This document shows, piece by piece, positions 1-6,570 of a stretch of 10,915 nt of DNA (position 1 is its first letter; each line of letters starts with the position of its first letter). The translations under genes and the position numbers were made by a program. The notes under the pieces were generated by a model. That model did not search any database, had not been told where the DNA came from, and worked only from the letters and a program-made list of their open reading frames with translations. Source of the DNA: CAZSWS01 sp964610765 (GTDB taxonomy: Bacteria > Bacteroidota > Bacteroidia > Bacteroidales > Tannerellaceae); the NCBI GenBank assembly GCA_964610765.1, contig CAZSWS010000083.1, positions 1 through 10,915 of the forward strand, given 5' to 3'.

Positions 1-335
1 TAAACGGCTACATCCTTCAATTCCAACATTGAGATAACCAGTTTTTTCTGAATTAGAGGAAGGGGGCTCACCATTAGGTCAACACGACCCAAAGATACTG
101 ACGCACTATCAGCAGCTGAAAAAGCTTGAATACCTGATATGGATAAATTTAATGGAAAACGTAGGCGAATTTTATTGACATGGATATCCATGTCTGTATT
201 TTCAGATGCTATTTCAGTAGCTTTATTTACCGCAAATTGCTGAATGGAAGGGACATATAAGAGTGCAGAAACAACCAACACCAATACAACCGGTATCATG
301 CAAATGATAAAAAACCACTTTAAAACTTTCTTCAT
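1..335 (-). CDS. N-terminal fragment of a TamB-like translocation/assembly module protein (cut by window edge)
   Basis: The minus strand reads ATG at 335-333 and stays open to base 1, giving about 111 residues without a stop; the rest lies outside the window. An in-frame stop at 356-354 and no other ATG between fix this start. The protein opens MKKVLKWFFIICMIPVVLVL, a positively charged start followed by one hydrophobic anchor (about residues 6-27). After it comes a segment of the AsmA/TamB N-terminal type: IQQFAVNKATEIAS, then alternating beta-rich text with LRFPLNLSISGI and a Leu/Val-rich SLGRVDLMVSPLPL. Known TamB proteins are very long, anchored in the inner membrane and span the periplasm to help deliver lipids or proteins to the outer membrane. 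The family call rests on this N-terminus only. A good promoter lies just upstream at 365-395. Confidence 0.6.
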   Translation of the reverse strand, partial: MKKVLKWFFIICMIPVVLVLVVSALLYVPSIQQFAVNKATEIASENTDMDIHVNKIRLRFPLNLSISGIQAFSAADSASVSLGRVDLMVSPLPLIQKKLVISMLELKDVAV

Positions 336-364
336 CCGAACACGTTTATGACACTATCTCACAG

Positions 365-395
365 CAAAAATAGTTCCTTTATGAGAATTAGCCAA
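365..395 (-). promoter_or_regulatory. Bacteroides-type promoter for the TamB-like gene
   Basis: Read on the minus strand, the -7 element is TATTTTTG (372-365), an exact match to TAnnTTTG. A TTG -33 element (395-393) lies 20 bp upstream, within the usual 19-21 bp. Transcription should start near 358-360, leaving a leader of about 25 nt before the ATG at 335. Confidence 0.6.
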
Positions 396-421
396 TTCAT
401 TTCCCCTTTAAATCAGCAAAG

Positions 422-1081
422 TCAGCCCATCCAGTCTTCTGCATTAGCTACTAAAGTGGCTATTTCATTTATCAATTGGGACGTATGATAACCATCAGCT
501 ACGGCATGATTTACAAAAATAGCGAAAGGAATACGCGTCCGATTATGCTCTTCATAATATTTCCCAAACCGTATCAGGGGTGTAAGCAGGTCTGATGGTT
601 CATGCGTGTCTTGAGCAAAACCGGAAAAGCTCAACCAAGGCATCGAAGAGACCGAACAGAAATTAGGAGGAACACCTGGTTTGGCTACAATCCCTTTCAC
701 ATCTTTATACTGCTCCATATCTGTATTAACGCGCTGATAAAACACATCAAAGCAGTCATCGTACTCACTCCACACATCTGAAAAGGTCTGATTATCCGGA
801 TGGAACAGCGTATAAGACGGATGCAACACATCCCAATACCCTAAACACCCATCCTTATCATATCCCATTTTAAAAGCCTTGTACTGGTTGACTCCCCTCA
901 TAATAGCATAGAGATAGGTGGGGAAGAATCGAAGACCACGTGCCTTCACCACTTGCAACAAATGGGTGATATCCATCTGTACAGTCAAGGTATATTTTGA
1001 CTTTATCTGCTTCATATAATAGTCAAAATACAGTTTTCTTTCCCAGTTATCCGGGTCTATGGGTTGAAATCCGGTGTTCAT
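422..1081 (-). CDS. Chloramphenicol acetyltransferase-like (CatA family) O-acetyltransferase
   Basis: At 219 residues this is the usual length of a CatA monomer, a trimeric cytoplasmic enzyme that moves acetyl from acetyl-CoA to a hydroxyl of chloramphenicol. The whole fold can be followed: an early RKLYFDYY segment (residues 15-22), the YTLFHPDNQTFSDVWSEY stretch (90-107), NFCSVSSMPWLSFSGF (140-155) with the family's active-site serine at 151, and the catalytic motif FVNHAVADGYH (189-199). The catalytic histidine of HHxxxDG is the second one and is kept (H192), as is the structural D196; the first is Asn (N191). It has no partner gene, and a terminator separates it from the gene upstream. 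Chromosomal Bacteroidales homologues are often labelled CAT without proven resistance, so the real acceptor is open. No convincing promoter was found. Confidence 0.85.
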   Translation of the reverse strand: MNTGFQPIDPDNWERKLYFDYYMKQIKSKYTLTVQMDITHLLQVVKARGLRFFPTYLYAIMRGVNQYKAFKMGYDKDGCLGYWDVLHPSYTLFHPDNQTFSDVWSEYDDCFDVFYQRVNTDMEQYKDVKGIVAKPGVPPNFCSVSSMPWLSFSGFAQDTHEPSDLLTPLIRFGKYYEEHNRTRIPFAIFVNHAVADGYHTSQLINEIATLVANAEDWMG

Positions 1082-1180
1082 CTCTACGTTTATCTTTCAG
1101 TTCTTCTGTGCGTATCTTTTTATAAAACAAGAGCACTACAAGATATGTTATGCTAAAAGAGGTATTCTATCCGAATAAAC

Positions 1181-1221
1181 AAAAAAATAGCTGTAGATAC
1201 CGAAGTTACTACAGCCATTTT
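1181..1221 (-). terminator. Rho-independent terminator of the BIG_2 lipoprotein gene
   Basis: In the minus-strand transcript TGGCTGTAG (1217-1209) pairs with CTACAGCTA (1197-1189, one G-U pair) and a C-G pair closes a TTCG tetraloop at 1204-1201 within the loop. The stem is prolonged by A-T pairs and followed by seven U (1187-1181). It lies 20 nt beyond the stop codon of the lipoprotein gene, exactly where a terminator is expected. The other strand has only four T after the stem, so it is probably one-directional. Confidence 0.85.
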
Positions 1222-1240
1222 CACTTATATAACAGTTTGT

Positions 1241-2497
1241 TTAAAAGATACTCCAGTCCATCTCATTTAAATCAACTGGTAATTCGTTTTTGTACTCCTT
1301 GCCTTCATATTTATACGTACATACAAGTTTGTGGTCACCTAGACTCTTCGATTCTAATATAAAGTCAGATACGTTGTTAGGGCTAAGTGTACCTACTTCT
1401 TTCGTATCCATTGTCTTAGATAGTTTCAGATTCACCAATTCGACTACCACATCGGTAATATCTTTTTCACCGGCATTGTGTACCCTTACTTGCATGGAGG
1501 CCAACTCATCGTCATTGTTCTTCTGTATCGCAACATTTCCGACATAGAGCTGTGCAAAGTGATCACTTTCTTTATCTTTCACATTTACCACGCAGACATC
1601 TTGACTCTTATTATTCGTCAAGCATGCAGTAATCGCAACTACTCCTTTTGCTTTAGCCTTTACATTACCATCTTTGTCAACCGTGGCAATGCTTTCGTCT
1701 GACGACGACCATTCAACCGGTTCACCTGCTTTATCTTTTGGAGTAATTGTGTAAGATAATTTGAAGCTCTCACCAATTAGAAGCTTATGAACACTTTTAT
1801 CCAATTTAATATCCATCTCACCTTCAGCCAAGACCGTAATTTCAACTGATGAAGTTAAATCTGTTTCTGGAACTGAGACAGTAATAGTTGTTTTACCCGC
1901 AGTTAATGCCTTGATTTTACCGGCATCATCAACAGAAGCTACTGCAGGAAGAGTAGATGTCCATGTGTAAGCGGGTGCTTTTAATTCTTTAGGTGTATGG
2001 GCCACCTGAAACTGATATTCATCCCCCATATTAAAAGCTGTTTTTGAGTCATCCAGCTTAATTGCTGTTATTTGCTCCTCACCTTCAGCAAAAACAGTTA
2101 TCTNNNNNNNNNNNNNNNNNNNNNNNNNNNNNNNNNNNNNNNNNNNNNNNNNNNNNNNNNNNNNNNNNNNNNNNNNNNNNNNNNNNNNNNNNNNNNNNNN
2201 NNNTGGAACTGAGACAGTAATAGTTGTTTTACCCGCAGTTAATGCCTTGATTTTACCGGCATCATCAACAGAAGCTACTGCAGGATTAGTAGATGTCCAT
2301 GCGTAAGCGGGTGCTTTGACTTCTTTAGGTGTATGAGCTACCTGAAACTGATACTCATCCCCAATATTAAAGGCTGTTTTTGAATCATCCAACTGAATAG
2401 CTGTTACTTGTCCCTGTTTGCCATTATCATCATCATCATCGCTACAAGCGAAAAAAACAGGCACAAACAATAATAATAGTAACATTAATTTCTTCAT
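1241..2497 (-). CDS. Surface lipoprotein with tandem bacterial Ig-like (BIG_2) domains, interrupted by an assembly gap
   Basis: The protein starts with a lipoprotein signal, MKKLMLLLLLFVPVFFAC, with lipidated Cys18, followed by SDDDDDNG. Acidic residues right after the Cys are typical of Bacteroidetes lipoproteins sent to the cell surface. Then come BIG_2-type repeats of about 85 residues. Repeats 1 and 2, either side of the gap, are nearly identical (ITAIxLDDSKTAFNxGDEYQ, WTSTxPAVASVDDAGKI, KALTAGKTTITVSVP). Repeat 3 is diverged (WSSSDESIATVDKDGNVKAK). A C-terminal beta-rich domain of about 110 residues resembles CARDB-like modules and ends DLNEMDWSIF. Such domains usually serve adhesion or display; no catalytic domain is visible. 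The frame agrees on both sides of the 100-N gap, so I keep one gene, but the number of repeats is unknown. It has its own promoter and terminator. Confidence 0.8.
   Translation of the reverse strand: MKKLMLLLLLFVPVFFACSDDDDDNGKQGQVTAIQLDDSKTAFNIGDEYQFQVAHTPKEVKAPAYAWTSTNPAVASVDDAGKIKALTAGKTTITVSVPXXXXXXXXXXXXXXXXXXXXXXXXXXXXXXXXXXITVFAEGEEQITAIKLDDSKTAFNMGDEYQFQVAHTPKELKAPAYTWTSTLPAVASVDDAGKIKALTAGKTTITVSVPETDLTSSVEITVLAEGEMDIKLDKSVHKLLIGESFKLSYTITPKDKAGEPVEWSSSDESIATVDKDGNVKAKAKGVVAITACLTNNKSQDVCVVNVKDKESDHFAQLYVGNVAIQKNNDDELASMQVRVHNAGEKDITDVVVELVNLKLSKTMDTKEVGTLSPNNVSDFILESKSLGDHKLVCTYKYEGKEYKNELPVDLNEMDWSIF
1868..1949. repeat. 82-bp perfect direct repeat, copy A (inside BIG_2 gene)
   Basis: This stretch is identical, base for base, to 2204-2285. 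It encodes the end of a BIG_2 repeat (SVDDAGKIKALTAGKTTITV and neighbours). The next 150 bases also match the other copy closely, with scattered changes. Confidence 0.95.
2104..2203. other. Assembly gap of 100 N inside the lipoprotein gene
   Basis: Exactly 100 N, the conventional placeholder for a gap of unknown size. It falls at the edge of the 82-bp perfect repeat. Aligning with the second BIG_2 repeat, only 25 nt (codons for ETDLTSSV plus one base) would be missing if no further repeat is hidden. 25 and 100 have the same codon phase, which explains why the frame survives. Confidence 0.97.
2204..2285. repeat. 82-bp perfect direct repeat, copy B (abuts the gap)
   Basis: Identical to 1868-1949. 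Its left end is the first sequenced base after the gap, so the break probably arose because reads could not be placed across the repeat. Confidence 0.95.
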
Positions 2498-2568
2498 TGC
2501 ATTTTGTTTTTTATGTACATTAATTCTTAGTTATTGAAAATCAAAACTAAAACTACTTCTAATTAGCA

Positions 2569-2599
2569 CAAAAGTATGGAAAATGTTTGGAATGAAAAT
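2569..2599 (-). promoter_or_regulatory. Probable promoter of the BIG_2 lipoprotein gene
   Basis: On the minus strand TACTTTTG (2576-2569) matches TAnnTTTG exactly. The -33 region 17-20 bp upstream is only ATTTTC (2599-2594), a weak match to TTTG. Transcription would start near 2562, leaving an AT-rich leader of about 65 nt. This suggests the lipoprotein is transcribed apart from the sigma-factor pair upstream. Confidence 0.5.
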
Positions 2600-2700
2600 A
2601 GCATAAGTATAAAAAAGCATATATCCCATACCTGTCCTAATTAAACTAACAAATTGTGCATCATTTTGTTCACTCAGATTCTCTGTTTGAATAATTATGA

Positions 2701-3306
2701 CTAAGCCTCTTCTTTGAGTTCCTCCAGTTCTTCCAAACTCTTTTTTATCGAATCTACATGTTTATTATATAAATTCTTATACAACCATACACTAAACAAA
2801 ACACCCAGACCAATAATAAAGAAGTAGATGAATCTCATCTGTCCACTTAAATATATTTCATCTAAGTATATTCTGCTGAAAAAGAAAATAACAAGTAGTG
2901 TAAACATAACAACAGTAAAGCTTTTTTCTTTTTTTATAAATAGATTGAATTTATTCAGCAGCTTCATATTGTCTCCTATACTGTTCGAGAAATCAATCGC
3001 CCCGATGGTTTTTATTTTCCATATTTGTGTTCCAACGACCGAAAAAACATAGGCACCCAAAACAAGCACTATAACCGTACTGAAGATGCTAAACTGAGGA
3101 CGCAGCACAAAGAGAATATAAGGTATTAAGGGGCTTACAAGAATTATAGCAAAAAGCGAGAACCATTCATAATTAATCAGTCTGCTTAATGACCTCTTTG
3201 CTTTGCTTTGTATCAACTCGCGTAAAATGCTTTCTTTGATTGCTTCTTGTTTCTTCAATTGCTCATCTAACGATTTCCATGCGGATTTTATATCATTCAA
3301 TTCCAT
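2701..3306 (-). CDS. Four-helix membrane protein paired with the ECF sigma factor, candidate anti-sigma factor
   Basis: I do not recognise a named family. The 201-residue protein has a charged cytoplasmic-looking N-terminus of about 45 residues containing a helix (LNDIKSAWKSLDEQLKKQ), then four hydrophobic segments at roughly 48-68, 73-95, 128-146 and 158-178. It ends in a very acidic, coiled-coil-like tail (SIKKSLEELEELKEEA). It starts 14 nt after the stop of the ECF sigma gene, so the two are surely cotranscribed. A sigma gene followed at once by a small membrane protein is the classic sigma/anti-sigma arrangement. The N-terminal helix could bind the sigma factor and the membrane part sense envelope state; this is inference from position. 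It has neither the HxxxCxxC zinc motif nor a FecR-like periplasmic domain of the best-known anti-sigma types. Confidence 0.6.
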   Translation of the reverse strand: MELNDIKSAWKSLDEQLKKQEAIKESILRELIQSKAKRSLSRLINYEWFSLFAIILVSPLIPYILFVLRPQFSIFSTVIVLVLGAYVFSVVGTQIWKIKTIGAIDFSNSIGDNMKLLNKFNLFIKKEKSFTVVMFTLLVIFFFSRIYLDEIYLSGQMRFIYFFIIGLGVLFSVWLYKNLYNKHVDSIKKSLEELEELKEEA

Positions 3307-3320
3307 AATTCATACTTTTT

Positions 3321-3809
3321 TTACTCATTTGACATTTCTACTAGTTTCTGTTTTATCCTTCTAAGCTTTGTGGCCACATTACTCAGCGATAATCCCGTTA
3401 TTTCAGCTATTTCTTGATAGGTTTTCTCTTCCAGCCAAAGCAGTACAATGGCTTTTTCCATGGTTTTCAACTGATGAATCAGCCGATACAGTTCATTCAG
3501 CTGATCATTTTTGCTCTCCGCCTCAGCGAAGGTGTCACTAAGGATGGATAGAGAAATAGTTTGAGGCTTACGGATATCTTTACGTACGTGCGTAATACAT
3601 GTGTTCAGAGCAATTCGATAGATCCAAGTGGATTCTAAACTTTCTCCTCTAAACTTTCCATAGCCATTCCAAAGATTTACAATCACATCTTGAATCAAAT
3701 CAGACAAGGGATTCTCTTTATTCGCATAAAACGAGCAAGCTTTGTATATGATTCGCTCATGCTGCCGAATCATCTGAATAAACTTTTCTTCTATATCTTC
3801 CTTATTCAT
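3321..3809 (-). CDS. ECF-type RNA polymerase sigma factor
   Basis: At 162 residues this has the size and two-domain layout of group IV (extracytoplasmic function) sigma-70 factors. Region 2 covers about residues 10-80, with the core-binding stretch DLIQDVIVNLW (37-47) and the -10-recognition part ESTWIYRIALNTCITHVRK (59-77). A linker of about 25 residues leads to region 4 (about 103-158), whose helix-turn-helix is YQEIAEITGLSLSNVATKLR (131-150). Region 3 is missing, as expected. The gene directly precedes the four-helix membrane protein at 2701-3306, which probably holds it inactive until an envelope signal arrives. No SusC/SusD or FecR gene is adjacent, so it does not look like the nutrient-transport type of Bacteroides sigma factor. 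Targets cannot be read from the window, though the pair may control itself. Confidence 0.9.
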   Translation of the reverse strand: MNKEDIEEKFIQMIRQHERIIYKACSFYANKENPLSDLIQDVIVNLWNGYGKFRGESLESTWIYRIALNTCITHVRKDIRKPQTISLSILSDTFAEAESKNDQLNELYRLIHQLKTMEKAIVLLWLEEKTYQEIAEITGLSLSNVATKLRRIKQKLVEMSNE

Positions 3810-3830
3810 CTTCGTTTTTTTATGTTCTAC

Positions 3831-3872
3831 TCTATTAGTCGCCTAATGGATAGAAAAATGACAAAAGTTATA
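3831..3872 (-). promoter_or_regulatory. Possible ECF-type autoregulatory promoter of the sigma operon
   Basis: On the minus strand an AACTTTTGTCA stretch (about 3869-3859) is followed by GGCGACTAATAGAG (about 3843-3830). AACTTT-like -35 and CGxCTAA-like -10 boxes resemble ECF promoters in general. The sites would lie about 25-60 bp before the ATG. A housekeeping-type alternative, ATAACTTTTG (3870-3861), overlaps. The match is loose. Confidence 0.3.
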
Positions 3873-4020
3873 TTTATTTTTTCATTTATAATTCCTTCTT
3901 TCAATCTTATGCCTCATAATCTTCATCAAAATCACCTAGAATCAACCTAGGCTAAGTTTAGTAATTAAAAGAGTCAACTTATTTCAGTAACCCCACACAT
4001 TTATTTTTTTAGATAGGGCA

Positions 4021-4120
4021 AACTAATCGGCTCACAGTTGTGAGCCGATCGGTCCACACTTGTGAGCTAACCGGCTCACAGCTGTGAGCTGGTTGGTCCA
4101 CAGCTGTGAGCCGATTAGTT
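4021..4120 (+). repeat. Four tandem 22-bp palindromic units forming a 100-nt inverted repeat
   Basis: Units of exactly 22 bp start at 4026, 4048, 4070 and 4092, each with a core like CGGCTCACAGCTGTGAGC. Units 1 and 3 carry GGCTCACA, units 2 and 4 GGTCCACA, so there is also a 44-bp order. The outer arms AACTAATCGGCTCACAG (4021-4037) and CTGTGAGCCGATTAGTT (4104-4120) are perfect reverse complements. Pairing all positions about 4070.5 gives 48 pairs: 37 Watson-Crick, 8 G-T and 3 mismatches, with an AACC loop. No T-run follows on either strand, so it is not a usual terminator, and no target-site duplication is visible. Confidence 0.9.
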
Positions 4121-4384
4121 GTCAATATAGAAAAACATAACACAAAGCATACAATGCAATTAATCAAGCCTTTAAGCATTCAAAAAGAGCTAAGCAATCA
4201 GCAGGCAATCTGAACCTCTACACTCAATTCAATAGAATTATCCTGCGGAATGTTCATGATTTGACGAATAAACTGTACTTTTAGAGAGTCGAAACAATGA
4301 AAGGCAGATGGTTAAACAATCTTTCTAAAAGATTTGAGTACATCCTACCATTTTGAGTGAAACAGTACTAACCTTATACAATAC

Positions 4385-5343
4385 ATGATGAAACTTCTGA
4401 AATTAATCGTCCTATGTATAGGCTTATGGTTTACAGCTGAGGCTGTAGCGATGAAAAGCATACAAGAATTTGGCGTGCTGCCTACCCATTCGCCTGAACT
4501 AAACAAAGCAAACCTTCAAAAAGCAATTGACTGGGCTACCGAATCCGGTTCAGCCCTGTATGTAGAACCTGTAGCCGATGGATATCCTATGGAGACAGGC
4601 ATATTGCTGCGTAAAAATGTATCACTAATCGGGGTGCATGGACCCACCGGAAGAGGAACAAAGCATCCGAATAAGCAAGCTCCCGTAGGATCTCTTTTTA
4701 AAATTACAGACGACAAAGAACCATTTATCACAGTTCAATCAGCCACACAGCTACGAGGCATCCAGTTTTGGTATCCGGAACAAACCCATACTAAAGCAGC
4801 CGACATTATAGCCTACCAACCAACCATTCAACTGGATAGAGAAAGTCCGATTGTTCAAGGAGTAACACTTTCAAACCTGACCTTCTACGGCGAATACGTT
4901 GCTATGGATTTCAAAGCAGATGGAGCGAACGGTAAAATTTGTGAGCAAATCCTATTTGAGCATTGCTATGGCTACCCACTCAGTGGCGAATTTATCAAAA
5001 TTGATTACTGTTATGATATTCCCCGTATGTTGCATTGTCACATTAATCCGGCTAATATGCGAGAATTTGGTCGGACATTTTCTAAAGAGGTAATTGATGC
5101 AGTGATTGCCAACGGAACATTTTCTTATTGGATAGACCATACAGACAATGCACAACTCATAGATATTTTCACTTTTGGTGCCTACGGAGGTATTTATTTG
5201 GGAGGAGAAACGTACGGGCAGCTGACCAATTTCAATCTGGACTGCGTGGCTGTAGGAATCCATAAGCTGGGCAACAGCACAAAAAACCGAAACTGGCAAA
5301 TTGCACAAGGATCAATCATCGCTAATACCGGGGCAGAACCGGA
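4385..5343 (+). CDS. Secreted right-handed beta-helix protein (pectate lyase / GH28-like), C-terminus lost in gap
   Basis: The first 319 residues are visible. They begin with a Sec signal peptide (MMKLLKLIVLCIGLWFTAEA, cleavage likely near AEA or AVA). Then comes the opening typical of the Pectate_lyase_3/GH28-related superfamily: an FGV motif, NLQKAIDWATESGSALYVEP as helix and first strand, and LRKNVSLIGVHG. Short repeating beta-helix coils follow (VQGVTLSNLTFYG, AYGGIYLGG, QLTNFNLDCVAVGI). Relatives are lyases, polygalacturonase-like hydrolases or epimerases acting on acidic polysaccharides; the active site cannot be judged because the C-terminal part is missing. Two ATGs stand at 4385 and 4388, and either could start. 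The open frame that continues through the N-run into a GH5 enzyme is not one protein, because a second signal peptide lies just after the gap. Confidence 0.7.
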
Positions 5344-5443
5344 NNNNNNNNNNNNNNNNNNNNNNNNNNNNNNNNNNNNNNNNNNNNNNNNNNNNNNNNN
5401 NNNNNNNNNNNNNNNNNNNNNNNNNNNNNNNNNNNNNNNNNNN
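5344..5443. other. Assembly gap of 100 N between two hydrolase genes
   Basis: Exactly 100 N, again a placeholder of unknown true size. It hides the C-terminus and stop of the beta-helix gene and the start codon of the GH5 gene. The left side stops in mid-fold of the beta-helix, so the real missing sequence is probably several hundred bases (inference). The matching frames on both sides are chance. Confidence 0.97.
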
Positions 5444-6532
5444 TATATACTTATAGTCTGTCTATGGGGAATGGGTTGCCTAAGCGTTGATGCCCAATCA
5501 CCTACATTCATAGCCAAAAAAGGAGTTAACATCAGTCATTGGCTTTCTCAAAGCGATGTACGAGGAGAAGAACGGGTAAAGTATTTCACCCGAAATGATG
5601 TACAAGATATTGCCAACCTAGGATTTGATCACATTCGAATACCCATAGATGAGGAACAAATGTTTTTAGAAAATGGCGAAAAGGATGTGGAAGCTTTTGA
5701 ACTATTGCATCATGCGCTGAATTGGTGCAAAGAGTTTAATTTGAAAGCTTTGGTCGATTTGCACATCCTCCGAACACATCACTTCAATGCTGAAGTGAAA
5801 CCTCTTTTTACTGAAAAGGCTGCCCAAGAACAGTTTTATGAATGTTGGCGACTCCTTTCAGGCGAACTGAGCAAATACCCCAACGACCGGGTGGCCTATG
5901 AACTAATGAACGAACCGGTGGCCGACAAGGACGAAGTGTGGAATATGATTGTTAATCGCTGTCTGGAAGTAGTTAGAGAGCTGGAACCGGAAAGGACAAT
6001 CTATATAGGCTCTAATAAATGGCAGAGTTTTGCAACTGTCCGGTCCTTACGCTTCCCACCTAAAGATAAAAACATCGTAATCAGCTTTCATTATTACGAA
6101 CCCTTTGCCTTAACACATTACAGAGCTTCATGGACGGATATGGTGCATTATACAGGGCCGGTACATTATCCGGGCAAAGTAGTTGAACCGGATGAACTGG
6201 CACAACAGCCGGAAAATATTCAACATCAGTTTCACCATTGGACAGAGAAGGTTTATAACAAAGAGAAAATAGCAGCAGACTTTAAAGAAGTGGCTGATGT
6301 AGCCAAAAAGTGGGGACTAACGGTCTATTGTGGCGAGTTTGGCTGTATACTTTCCTGTCCGGAAGACGATATGAACAGGTGGTATCAAGACATGGGCGAA
6401 CTGTTTAGAGCATACGATTTCGGATTTGCCACTTGGGATTTCAAAGGTTCGTTTGGTATCAAAAGAAAAGGTGAATGGGTACGGTCAATCATACAACCAC
6501 TGACCGGAAAGAATATCGTAAAATCTGATTGA
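5444..6532 (+). CDS. Secreted glycoside hydrolase family 5 (cellulase-like) enzyme, start codon lost in gap
   Basis: The visible 362 residues open inside a signal peptide, ILIVCLWGMGCLSVDA followed by QS; the missing N-terminus is probably only a few residues. The signal fits Sec cleavage after VDA, with a weak lipobox (GMGC) as alternative. The rest is a full clan GH-A barrel: KKGVNISHWL at the start, the conserved Arg in FDHIRIP, His in LVDLHIL, the acid/base Glu in ELMNEP (codon 5912-5914), the HYYEP strand, the nucleophile Glu in CGEFGC (codon 6335-6337) and the late barrel Trp in FATWDFKG. All catalytic positions of a retaining beta-glycosidase are present, so it should be active. GH5 covers endoglucanases, mannanases, xyloglucanases and more; the substrate cannot be told. 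It probably forms an operon with the beta-helix gene before it. Confidence 0.88.
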   Translation, partial: YILIVCLWGMGCLSVDAQSPTFIAKKGVNISHWLSQSDVRGEERVKYFTRNDVQDIANLGFDHIRIPIDEEQMFLENGEKDVEAFELLHHALNWCKEFNLKALVDLHILRTHHFNAEVKPLFTEKAAQEQFYECWRLLSGELSKYPNDRVAYELMNEPVADKDEVWNMIVNRCLEVVRELEPERTIYIGSNKWQSFATVRSLRFPPKDKNIVISFHYYEPFALTHYRASWTDMVHYTGPVHYPGKVVEPDELAQQPENIQHQFHHWTEKVYNKEKIAADFKEVADVAKKWGLTVYCGEFGCILSCPEDDMNRWYQDMGELFRAYDFGFATWDFKGSFGIKRKGEWVRSIIQPLTGKNIVKSD

Positions 6533-6570
6533 AAAAGACCTAGAGAGGTAAATATCAGACCGAAATCCTC

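Larger units (their letters stand above)
3810..4384. other. 575-bp divergent intergenic region
   Basis: This separates the leftward sigma operon from the rightward carbohydrate genes. It contains the possible sigma promoter near 3831-3872, a T-rich stretch ending near 4010, the four-unit palindromic array at 4021-4120, and about 260 bp of AT-rich sequence up to the ATG at 4385. I see no conserved gene. No TAnnTTTG promoter with correct spacing was found in front of 4385; the nearest likeness is TACTTTTA near 4276-4283. A 19-codon frame at 4297-4356 is discussed in the findings. Confidence 0.7.

Noticed and set aside
1105..1180. Promoter for the CatA-like gene
   Set aside because: The best likeness, TATCTTGT on the minus strand, misses the last two consensus bases and has no -33 element at the right distance.
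1150..1702. Plus-strand open frames of 70-85 residues opposite the lipoprotein gene and its terminator
   Set aside because: They are antisense to a well-supported lipoprotein gene; one crosses the terminator hairpin, and none has family features.
2451..2457. Seven-base T run (minus strand) in the lipoprotein signal sequence as a phase-variation switch
   Set aside because: The run is short, encodes a normal hydrophobic pair of Phe, and there is no sign of an off-frame variant.
4021..4120. CRISPR array
   Set aside because: The repeats are contiguous 22-bp units with no unique spacers, and no cas gene is present.
4021..4120. Rho-independent terminator
   Set aside because: Neither end is followed by a T-run on the transcript strand, and it lies between divergent genes where no message ends.
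4952..5532. Minus-strand open frames of 112-118 residues opposite the beta-helix gene and across the gap
   Set aside because: They lie antisense to a convincing coding frame, resemble no family, and one exists only by reading through N.
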